From Flammeovirga kamogawensis (GTDB taxonomy: Bacteria; Bacteroidota; Bacteroidia; Cytophagales; Flammeovirgaceae), in the NCBI RefSeq assembly GCF_018736065.1, contig NZ_CP076129.1, forward strand, positions 1,116,001-1,180,000: a stretch of 64,000 bases of DNA, written 5' to 3'. The notes beneath the pieces were generated by a model. It searched no databases. It saw only the letters and a list, made by a program, of their open reading frames with translations, and had not been told where the DNA came from. A program made the position numbers and the translations under genes. Within the stretch, counting starts at the first letter, position 1, and every line of letters begins with the position of its first letter. Shown here piece by piece: positions 47,565 through 55,149 of the stretch.

Positions 47565-49205
47565 ATGAATAGAATTCTTATCAACTTAACCGTATTATCT
47601 GCATTTATCACGTTGTTTGGTTGTGCTAAAAATACGCATGAAACAACAAAGGCAAAACAGCCAAACATCATTTTTATTATGAGTGATGACCATGCTACAA
47701 ATGCAATTTCTGCTTATGGTGGAAGGTTAGCAGAACAGTTCCCAGATCTTACTCCAAATATAGACCGTTTGGCAAATGAGGGAATGATAATGCAAAACAC
47801 TTTTTGTACTAATGCAATATGTGGCCCTTCAAGAGCTGCGATATTAACAGGTAAATTTAGTCATGTAAATGGCTTTTTTAAAAACGAAAGTGGAGGAGAC
47901 TTTGATGGTACGCAACAAACATTCCCAAAGTTATTACAGAAAGCAGGTTACCAAACAGCAGTTATAGGTAAATGGCATTTAGGTACTGCACCAACTGGAT
48001 TTAATTATTCTAAGGTAATGATTAACCATGGTGGACAAGGAACTTACCACAACACAGTTTTTTTAGAGAACGGAAAAGATACTGTTCAAGAAAATTCTTT
48101 TCACTCTACAAGACAAGTTTGGGAAGATGCAAAGAAATGGTTAACTGGTGGTAGAGATCAAGAAAAACCATTTATGTTGATGTATCAGTTTAAGGCACCA
48201 CACAGACCTTGGACTCCAGATGAGCAATTTCAACATGTATTTGATGATGTTGAGATTGTAGAGCCAGAAACATTTAATGATACTTATGAAGGAAAAATAG
48301 CTGCAGGTAATACATGGCAAACTATAGAAAGAAATTTAAATAGAAAAGACTTGAAAGTAGCTCCTCCTCATCCTGAAACAATGACAAAAAAGGAGATTGC
48401 AGCTTGGTACAAGTACGGTAATAACAACGAAGAACCATGGTCGCCAAATGATGAACTGAAAGGACAAGCATTAAAAAAATGGAAGTACCAAAAGTACATG
48501 AAAGAATACTTAGGGTGTGTGAAAGGTGTGGACCATTATATTGGTGAGATGTTAAACTATTTAGATGAAAATGGACTTGCTGAAAACACAATTGTAATTT
48601 ATACTTCTGACCAAGGTTTCTATTTAGGCGAGCACGGTTGGTTTGATAAACGAATGATGTATGAAGAGTCATTTAAAATGCCTTTTTTAATTCGTTACCC
48701 AAATCATATTGCACCAAAAACAGTGTCTAAGAAGTTAGCAATGAACGTAGATTTTGCACCAACACTTTTAGATTTCGCAGGTGTAGAAATTCCTTCAGAT
48801 ATTCAAGGTAGAAGTATTAAATCAATTGTTGAAGGTGAAGAACCAGAAAATGATTGGAGAGACGCAGTGTATTATCATTATTATGAATTCCCTTGGTGGC
48901 ACCATGTTTTACCTCATTACGGGGTAAGAACAGAAAGATATAAACTAATTCATTTCTACTATAATCCTGAAATTGCAAAAGAGCAATGGAGAGAAAATGA
49001 TTGGGAATTATTTGATCTAGAGAAAGACCCGAATGAGTTACATAATCTTTATGGTAAAGCAGGTTATGAAGAGATAACACAACAATTAAAAACCAAATTG
49101 CAAGCAATGCAAAAGGAGTACAATGAGGATTCTCAAGAAGATATGATGAAGAAAACAGACATCCGTATTGGTAGAGTGTACGAGCATGCAAAATATGGAA
49201 AATAA
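47565..49205 (+). CDS. S1 family sulfatase lipoprotein
   Basis: A 546-residue lipoprotein (lipobox LFGC, Cys20). Metal-binding FIMSDDHATN, catalytic Cys86 in AICGPSRAAILTGKFS, GKWHLG and YTSDQGFYLGEHGWFDKRMM are standard. The GEHGWFDKR motif and the long C-terminal YYHYYEFPWWHHVLPHYGVR segment are reminiscent of the S1 group that contains N-acetylglucosamine-6-sulfatases and related exo-sulfatases, but the subfamily should be set by alignment. It is a single gene with its own terminator and is transcribed away from the other two sulfatases. Confidence 0.93.
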   Translation: MNRILINLTVLSAFITLFGCAKNTHETTKAKQPNIIFIMSDDHATNAISAYGGRLAEQFPDLTPNIDRLANEGMIMQNTFCTNAICGPSRAAILTGKFSHVNGFFKNESGGDFDGTQQTFPKLLQKAGYQTAVIGKWHLGTAPTGFNYSKVMINHGGQGTYHNTVFLENGKDTVQENSFHSTRQVWEDAKKWLTGGRDQEKPFMLMYQFKAPHRPWTPDEQFQHVFDDVEIVEPETFNDTYEGKIAAGNTWQTIERNLNRKDLKVAPPHPETMTKKEIAAWYKYGNNNEEPWSPNDELKGQALKKWKYQKYMKEYLGCVKGVDHYIGEMLNYLDENGLAENTIVIYTSDQGFYLGEHGWFDKRMMYEESFKMPFLIRYPNHIAPKTVSKKLAMNVDFAPTLLDFAGVEIPSDIQGRSIKSIVEGEEPENDWRDAVYYHYYEFPWWHHVLPHYGVRTERYKLIHFYYNPEIAKEQWRENDWELFDLEKDPNELHNLYGKAGYEEITQQLKTKLQAMQKEYNEDSQEDMMKKTDIRIGRVYEHAKYGK

Positions 49206-49251
49206 ACAATAATAGTAGCTTAGTTAGAGTAATAATAATAGTTAGAAATAG

Positions 49252-49283
49252 AAAGTCACCAATAGCTTATTGGTGACTTTTTT
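49252..49283 (+). terminator. rho-independent terminator of the third sulfatase
   Basis: A perfect 13-bp stem (49252-49264 with 49268-49280), 3-base loop and a T run. Confidence 0.9.
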
Positions 49284-49456
49284 ATGTGATTACAATTCTT
49301 CTCGAATCATATAAAGTATATGAATATTAGTGATTTATGTAGAATTTTCTGTTTGATTTGAAAACTACTTGATGCTAACTTTTAGAATGAAATCACTATT
49401 TATTATTTTAATTGGGTAAAATATTTAACGAGCACCATAATTTTATAATCATAGAA

Positions 49457-50380
49457 ATGAGTAAAATTTTACTTTATCTTCTTATTGGAATTAGTTTAAA
49501 TGGATTTGCCCAGCAAAAGAAAATTACTAAAAAAGGTTCTTTTGTTTGGTTAAATAAGAAGATCAAAATTCCTGAAAATACTAGATATATTGTTACTGGG
49601 TCAATACATGCAAATGGTAAAACGAGAGTAGTTTTAGGAAAGAACTCTACATTACAAATAAAAGGTAGCCATACATTAAAAGCTTCAAATTTTGAAGGTG
49701 ATGTTTGCAATATGAAGACAGGTAAACCTAATGTTAAAATTAAAGGCAAACCTAAATTTTTAATGAAACATTGTTTAGGAACAAAACTTCCTGTGGAATT
49801 ATCAGATTTTGATGTTCAATTGCATAATGAAAATAAGATTGCACTAAATTGGGTAACTCAAATGGAATTAAATAATAGTCACTTCATAATTGAGCGTTCT
49901 CAAGATGGTAAACATTATGAATTGGTACAAGATTCAATTATTGGAGCAGGAAATTCAAATACAGCGATTGAATATTCATTTCATGATGAAAACCCACTAA
50001 AAGGAAAGTCATTCTATAGATTAACACAAGTAGATTTTGATAATACTAAAGAAATTTGGGTGCAAAGTGTATATAATGGAGAGGAAGTAATTGAAGAAAG
50101 TGTTAATATATATCCGAATCCAGCTCAATATGAAATGAATGTTTTACTAACTACTCACAAAGATAACGTTCCTACCTTTCAATTAATAAGTACATCAAAT
50201 GGACAGACTATTCAGTCTATTCCTTATGAGGTTGATGGTATTAAGTATACGTTCAACATCTCTGCAATTAAGCCAGGAAGTTATGTATTGGTAATTTCAA
50301 TGAATGGAACAATTAAACACAAAGAGAAGGTAATTATTATAGGAAATAAAAGTAGAGGAAATAAAAAAGAAAAGGATTAG
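49457..50380 (+). CDS. T9SS-secreted protein with fibronectin-like domain, unknown function
   Basis: A 307-residue exported protein. The ATG at 49457 (MSKILLYLLIGISLNGFAQ) gives the signal peptide; an upstream TTG was ignored. The N-terminal part (about 20-115) is rich in Lys and Gly with short beta repeats. At about 120-200 comes the segment LPVELSDFDVQLHNENKIAL, WVTQMELNNSHFIIERSQDG, a fibronectin-like unit often found right before T9SS tails. Residues ~225-300 (NIYPNPAQYEMNV to GSYVLVISMNG) form the T9SS type A sorting domain. Its last two codons and stop lie in a 72-bp direct repeat. Role unknown; adhesin or cell-surface scaffold is a guess. Confidence 0.75.
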   Translation: MSKILLYLLIGISLNGFAQQKKITKKGSFVWLNKKIKIPENTRYIVTGSIHANGKTRVVLGKNSTLQIKGSHTLKASNFEGDVCNMKTGKPNVKIKGKPKFLMKHCLGTKLPVELSDFDVQLHNENKIALNWVTQMELNNSHFIIERSQDGKHYELVQDSIIGAGNSNTAIEYSFHDENPLKGKSFYRLTQVDFDNTKEIWVQSVYNGEEVIEESVNIYPNPAQYEMNVLLTTHKDNVPTFQLISTSNGQTIQSIPYEVDGIKYTFNISAIKPGSYVLVISMNGTIKHKEKVIIIGNKSRGNKKEKD

Positions 50381-50441
50381 ATAATTAAACCTAATCCTTC
50401 CCGTTTTAAAGAATTACTATCTATTTCTCTATTAATTCAAA
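50370..50441. repeat. 72-bp direct repeat, copy 1 (vestigial gene junction)
   Basis: Identical to 51342-51413 except for one base. It holds a hairpin (50372-50380 with 50391-50399) and, on the minus strand, the codons for FELIEK plus stop, which are the C-terminus of the GH3 gene whose real end lies in copy 2. So copy 1 is a relic of the GH3 3' end placed 972 bases away. Confidence 0.95.
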
Positions 50442-50453
50442 ATATATTGTTCT

Positions 50454-51110
50454 TTAATTGGGATTTTGACCGTCATCACAAGGTATTGCAAATTTTCTTG
50501 TAGAATATTCCCTTGATTTTCCTTTATAAGTTACTCTAGCTGTTAAAGAAACATTTCCGACACTACTTGGTTGTACTAAAGCTCTTGTATCACCACTTTC
50601 TCCTAAATATGCATTAGTAGCTGACCAAATTACTGTAGCTCCAGATGGTAAATTTGCTATGCTAAAAATCGGTAATGGATGATACATAGGGTAACACAAA
50701 GATTTGTTATTTGTAATATATAAACCATCAAAGGGGTCTGATAATTGATATATTTCTGTTGTTGTACAAGTCTCATCACCTTGAACTGATACATTAATAG
50801 ATAGTTGACTAGCATCACTAATTGAGATAGTTACTGAGTTTCCAGATTGACTAACTTTTGTTCCGCCAGAAATTGTCCATTCATATCTATCTACATTCGA
50901 AATATTACTTGATACAGTAAATACAGCTTGGTAGTTATTATAAACTTTACCATCATTACTAATACTACAATTAGTTGAAAATGATGTTGAAATTCTTGAA
51001 TTAGATTCTTCAATATTAAAATCATTTAATACTGAATCAGTTTGGTTTTGGCATGACAATATACAAGCAAGAAGTAAGCTTGTAAGCCATGATAGCTTAA
51101 GCGATTTCAT
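50454..51110 (-). CDS. Ig/PKD-like surface lipoprotein lying between direct repeats
   Basis: A 218-residue lipoprotein (lipobox CILSC, Cys20). It has two beta-sandwich units with PKD/Ig-like traits: DRYEWTISGGTKVSQSGNSV and LPSGATVIWSATNAY. Four further Cys residues may form disulfides. Surface-exposed adhesin-like modules of this kind are common in Bacteroidota, and no enzyme motif is seen. The gene, with its upstream region, is enclosed by two 72-bp direct repeats made of the junction between its two neighbours, so it is an insertion between the T9SS protein gene and the GH3 gene. Confidence 0.7.
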   Translation of the reverse strand: MKSLKLSWLTSLLLACILSCQNQTDSVLNDFNIEESNSRISTSFSTNCSISNDGKVYNNYQAVFTVSSNISNVDRYEWTISGGTKVSQSGNSVTISISDASQLSINVSVQGDETCTTTEIYQLSDPFDGLYITNNKSLCYPMYHPLPIFSIANLPSGATVIWSATNAYLGESGDTRALVQPSSVGNVSLTARVTYKGKSREYSTRKFAIPCDDGQNPN

Positions 51111-51341
51111 TTTTTTAAAGTTAAATTGATTATTTAGAAGTCAATTTTTAATAGTTAATAATATTGAGTTAAAGTCAGTTGTTATTCTTAAATAACTTCT
51201 TAGTAATTATAGTTTTTTTGACTTCTTTAGTTTTAATTGATAATCTAATTTGGAAGAATACTGAATAAATAACAAGGTTTCTTAAAACATTATTTACAAA
51301 CAATTCTTAATGATTGTAATTGAGAAAAACTTATAATCACA

Positions 51342-51413
51342 AAAAGGATTAGATAATTAAACCTAATCCTTCCCGTTTTAAAGAATTACTATCTACTTCT
51401 CTATTAATTCAAA
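51342..51413. repeat. 72-bp direct repeat, copy 2 (active GH3 3' end and terminator)
   Basis: Second copy, 972 bases from the first. It includes the last codons and stop of the GH3 gene (51393-51413) and a 9-bp hairpin (51344-51352 with 51363-51371) followed on the minus strand by T residues, so it serves as the GH3 terminator. The single base difference to copy 1 is a third-position change in the final Lys codon (AAG here, AAA in copy 1). Confidence 0.95.
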
Positions 51414-53672
51414 GTGCTGGTATGGATTATTTTCTCCTGAGTTAGGTGCTAGCCAAAGTTTAAATTTACCTGCATCAACTCTTGGTTTCATGTCAGGACC
51501 AATGTATGCTAAGTCTAACATTGGGAGTTCAAAGTGAATTGTTTTTTCTTCATCAATACCTAGTTGAACCTGTTGAAATCCTTTTAAAACTTTTACAGGT
51601 TGGACTAATTCTGCCACTTCATCTTGAATATAAAGCTGAACAGTTTCTGTAGTGGAGTATTTTCCTAAATTTTTGACTTTTACAGAAGCCTTCACTGTTC
51701 CATTCCATTGTATTTTTTTTGATACAGTAAGTGCAGAATAACTAACATTACTATAACTTAATCCAAAACCAAAAGGCCATTGTGGTAACCTTCCAATTTC
51801 TAAATAATGAGACGTATTACCTAAAGAAGATTGCCAAGCTTCTACAGGGATTTCGTCTATTAAAACTACACTTTCATCAGTTGCGGGCCTTCCAGTGTTG
51901 GTGTGATTGTAGTACATAGGTACTTGTCCAGTTGCTTTTGGCCATGTAATAGGTAACCTTCCAGATGGGTTAGATACTCCAGTTAATACATCCCAAATTG
52001 CAGGTCCCGCCATTGTTCCGGCATGCCATCCCATCACTACAGCATCAACCTTTTCAAGTAAATGATTAACAATTAAAGGACGTCCTGCCATAAGCACGAG
52101 AACAATTGGTTTATTTAATTTTGATAATTCTTGTAATAACTCTTCTTGAACACCTGGTAATTTAAGGTTAGACCTTGAATGAGCTTCTCCTGATAAGATA
52201 GCTTCTTCTCCTACTGCTAAAACGATAATATCTGCTTTTTTCGCTTTTTTTATAGCCTGTTTAAAGTTGCTTTTTATTTTATCGCGACTATAATTAAGGG
52301 CTTTTTCAAAATAGATAGTATTTGATTTTGAAGTTGTTGCAGCAGTTAAAAGGGTTATTGATTCTTCTTTTTTACCGTCAAAGATCCAAGTGCCTAATTG
52401 ATCTAAAGGAGCATCGGCTAATGGACCAATTAAAGCTACTTTCTGATTATTTAAAATTGGTAAAACATTATTTTCATTTTTTAATAGAACAATACTTTTA
52501 GTAGCAACTTCTTTAGCAATGGCAAGATATTCTTGAGGTAACGAATTGATTTCCTTAAGATCAGCAAAAGGGGTATCAAATAGTCCTAATCTATATTTTA
52601 CTCTAAGAATACGACGAACTGCCTCGTCAATTTTATCTATCGTTATTACTTTCTCTTCTAAAAGGTTTTCTAAATTTTCAGCATACGCATCAGAAGTCAT
52701 TTCCATATCAACCCCGGCTTCTATTGCTCTTACGGCAGCTTGTTTTTTATCAGGAGCATATCCGTGAGGAATCATTTCTGTTACAGAATTCCAATCACTA
52801 ACTACAGTTCCATCAAAATTCCATTCTTCTCTAAGTACATTATTTAATAACCATTTATTTCCGGATACAGGTATGCCGTTTAATGCGTTAAAACCAGCCA
52901 TAAAAGTTAAAGCACCGGCATTTACTGCACTTTTAAAAGGGGCTAAGTAAACTTGTCGAAGTGTTGGTTCTGGAATGTAGGTTGCATTGTAATCTCTACC
53001 ACCTTCTGCAGCACCATAACCTGCAAAGTGCTTTGCACAAGCTGCAATATTATACTCTTTAGTGAGGTCACCTTGAAAACCATCTATACTTGCATTACCT
53101 AGAACGGAAGTAAGGTAAGGGTCTTCACCAAAAGACTCCGCAATTCGTCCCCATCTAGGATCTCTAGAAATATCAATCATCGGAGCAAAAGTCCAACGTA
53201 TTCCTTGGCTACTTGCTTCTTTTGCAGCAACTTCTGCAGCTTTTTTAACACCGTTAGCATCCCAACTTGCAGCCTGACCTAAAGGGATTGGAAATATAGT
53301 TCTAAAGCCATGAATTACGTCTCTTGCAAATAATAGAGGAATGCCATTTGGGCTTTCTTCAACGGCAATCTTTTGTAATTCTTTTAGGTTGTTGTGGTTC
53401 ATAACATTAAGCATAGAACCTATGTTGCCGTTTCTTACTGCTTGTTTTAATTCTTCGGATAACTTCCCTTTTTCTCTACTAGATGTACCTCTTTGATTTA
53501 ATTGTCCTAATTTCTCTTCTAAAGACATTTTTGAAAGTAAGTTTTCAATAAACTTTTCTTCATTGGTATCTGTTGTTTTTAGCGATTCTGTACCTTGATT
53601 TGTACACGCTCCTAAGCTCCAAAGTATAGTTAATATAACATACATTGATGCAGTTCTAATTTTACAATTCAT
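51393..53672 (-). CDS. GH3 beta-glucosidase/xylosidase-like lipoprotein (BglX-type)
   Basis: A 759-residue lipoprotein (lipobox SLGAC, Cys23) with the full GH3 layout: N-terminal barrel (about 40-370) with RWTFAPMIDISRDPRWGRIA and ACAKHFAGYGAAEGGRDYN, nucleophile Asp293 in GTVVSDWNSV, alpha/beta sandwich domain (about 390-610) with LVLMAGRPLIV, and a fibronectin-like C-terminal domain (about 665-750). It matches periplasmic BglX-type enzymes in length and motifs. Substrate can be beta-glucoside, beta-xyloside or, for some, other exo-linkages. No SusC/D pair is adjacent, so a stand-alone periplasmic exo-glycosidase. The 3' end is part of a duplicated junction. Confidence 0.93.
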   Translation of the reverse strand: MNCKIRTASMYVILTILWSLGACTNQGTESLKTTDTNEEKFIENLLSKMSLEEKLGQLNQRGTSSREKGKLSEELKQAVRNGNIGSMLNVMNHNNLKELQKIAVEESPNGIPLLFARDVIHGFRTIFPIPLGQAASWDANGVKKAAEVAAKEASSQGIRWTFAPMIDISRDPRWGRIAESFGEDPYLTSVLGNASIDGFQGDLTKEYNIAACAKHFAGYGAAEGGRDYNATYIPEPTLRQVYLAPFKSAVNAGALTFMAGFNALNGIPVSGNKWLLNNVLREEWNFDGTVVSDWNSVTEMIPHGYAPDKKQAAVRAIEAGVDMEMTSDAYAENLENLLEEKVITIDKIDEAVRRILRVKYRLGLFDTPFADLKEINSLPQEYLAIAKEVATKSIVLLKNENNVLPILNNQKVALIGPLADAPLDQLGTWIFDGKKEESITLLTAATTSKSNTIYFEKALNYSRDKIKSNFKQAIKKAKKADIIVLAVGEEAILSGEAHSRSNLKLPGVQEELLQELSKLNKPIVLVLMAGRPLIVNHLLEKVDAVVMGWHAGTMAGPAIWDVLTGVSNPSGRLPITWPKATGQVPMYYNHTNTGRPATDESVVLIDEIPVEAWQSSLGNTSHYLEIGRLPQWPFGFGLSYSNVSYSALTVSKKIQWNGTVKASVKVKNLGKYSTTETVQLYIQDEVAELVQPVKVLKGFQQVQLGIDEEKTIHFELPMLDLAYIGPDMKPRVDAGKFKLWLAPNSGENNPYQHFELIEK

Positions 53673-53877
53673 TCTATTTATTTAAAAAAGTATTTAGTTG
53701 GTTTCGTTTATGAATGTCAATTTACAAAAACTAATTGATTAGCTTAAATTAAAATCTAAAATTGAATAATACTTATTTTTTGTATGGTTTAGCACTTCAT
53801 ATTCGATTGATTTTTAGAGAATAAATAAGATTTTTATAGTATACATAAAATATCAAATTTTAAACTTTAGTTTTAGT

Positions 53878-54123
53878 ATGAAAGTTACACATGAACAAGC
53901 CGAAGGAGCTATTAAAGCAATTATTGAAATGGTAAACAAAAGAGGTGCGTCTATTGGAGATTATGTTGAAAACTTTAATAATCACTTTAGCTACTATTAT
54001 AAAACATCTTTAGGAAATGGAAGCATTTCTTTGGTTACTGTAAAAGAAAAAGCAATTGATGGTTTAGAACCATCTGAAGAAACATTAACTTTAATACGAC
54101 AGAACTTTACTTTTGATGAGTAA
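53878..54123 (+). CDS. small conserved-looking protein of unknown function
   Basis: An 81-residue acidic protein without signal peptide. It has an N-terminal helix (EQAEGAIKAIIEMVNKRG), a central strand pair (GNGSISLVTVKEKAID) and a C-terminal helix (PSEETLTLIRQNFTFDE). No family is recognised. It is transcribed divergently from the GH3 gene and ends at a bidirectional terminator shared with the HAD phosphatase gene. Confidence 0.6.
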   Translation: MKVTHEQAEGAIKAIIEMVNKRGASIGDYVENFNNHFSYYYKTSLGNGSISLVTVKEKAIDGLEPSEETLTLIRQNFTFDE

Positions 54124-54158
54124 GCTGTCGTTAATTATTCATAGTAATTACGAAACGT

Positions 54159-54204
54159 AAAAAAGGCTAAAGAAATAGATTTTTCATTTCTTTAGCCTTT
54201 TTTT
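54159..54204. terminator. bidirectional terminator between convergent genes
   Basis: A long stem (54159-54176 with 54186-54203) with A-rich left flank and T-rich right flank. It ends both the small plus-strand gene and the minus-strand HAD gene. Confidence 0.9.
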
Positions 54205-54219
54205 GAGAAAATGATTCTT

Positions 54220-55047
54220 TTAATTAAAAACCATTTGTTCTTTAAGTAGATATTGCTCTACTACTTCAGCCACTCCGTCATCGTTGTTAGATGATACAAT
54301 AACATCAGCTTTGTCTCTTAATTCTGGTGTTACATTATCAACCCAAACACCCAATCCTGCAAATTCTACCATAGAAAGATCGTTTCCTGCATTACCAACT
54401 GCAATAACTTCTTCTTGCTTAATTCCTGTAAATTCGCAAAGTCTTTGAATAGTAGCTGCTTTATCTATTCCATTTTGAGTAACTTCTAAGAAGAATGGTT
54501 TAGAAAAAGAGCAATTTAAATTTGGAAATTCTTTTACCAATAATGGTTTTATCGTTTTTAAATAAGTAGGGTCTTCTAACATTATACACTTAACCGCATC
54601 AAAATCAGTTGCTTTTTTAAAGTCTCCTACCTGATCAAAACGCATTTTAGTAATATCAATTTCAACCTGAATAAACTCAGAGTGAGATTCACTTATAATA
54701 CTATCATTTGTATATGTGATAATATCAACATTATTTTTTTTCGCAAAATCTGATAATGCATGGATATCATTTTTTGATAGACTTTGAGAGAACATTATAC
54801 TCTCGTCTACCATATCTATTAAAGTTCCACCGTTATAAGAAATGATATAAGAACCGAATGTATCTAATTCTAAATCTCTTGCAAACTCTATCATAGCAGG
54901 TGTTGGTCTGCCAGAAGCTAAAACAACTTTAATTCCATTTTCTTGTGCTTTTCTAAGCACAGATTTATTTCTATCCGAGATGGTATGATCGTCTCTTAAT
55001 AAGGTATCATCCATATCAAGGACTAGCATTTTATATCCTAAGTTCAT
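54220..55047 (-). CDS. Cof-type HAD-IIB phosphatase
   Basis: A 275-residue cytosolic haloacid dehalogenase-superfamily enzyme. Motif I is LVLDMDDTLL with nucleophile Asp11 and acid/base Asp13; motif II is VVLASGRP; motif III/IV is IAVGNAGNDLSMVEFAGLGV; the C2-type cap lies between. These are the hallmarks of the Cof/YidA group, which dephosphorylates sugar phosphates, PLP or FMN precursors. In motif IV the usual Gly-Asn-x-x-Asn-Asp reads GNAGNDLSM, so all needed residues are there. Substrate not predictable. Confidence 0.92.
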   Translation of the reverse strand: MNLGYKMLVLDMDDTLLRDDHTISDRNKSVLRKAQENGIKVVLASGRPTPAMIEFARDLELDTFGSYIISYNGGTLIDMVDESIMFSQSLSKNDIHALSDFAKKNNVDIITYTNDSIISESHSEFIQVEIDITKMRFDQVGDFKKATDFDAVKCIMLEDPTYLKTIKPLLVKEFPNLNCSFSKPFFLEVTQNGIDKAATIQRLCEFTGIKQEEVIAVGNAGNDLSMVEFAGLGVWVDNVTPELRDKADVIVSSNNDDGVAEVVEQYLLKEQMVFN

Positions 55048-55149
55048 TTTTTTGTCATAGTTCGTTCAAAAGCACACTAATAGCATGCATAGTTACTAGA
55101 ATAATTTTAAAATTGCTGTTAATGCATTAAAAAGTTAGTTATTAATGTT

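Noticed and set aside
48322-49209. Minus-strand open frames inside the third sulfatase.
   Set aside because: They lie fully in a well-supported gene and have skewed composition typical of antisense shadows.
50370-51413. Transposon with target-site duplication as cause of the 72-bp repeat.
   Set aside because: No transposase or terminal inverted repeats inside the unit, and 72 bp is far longer than usual target duplications.
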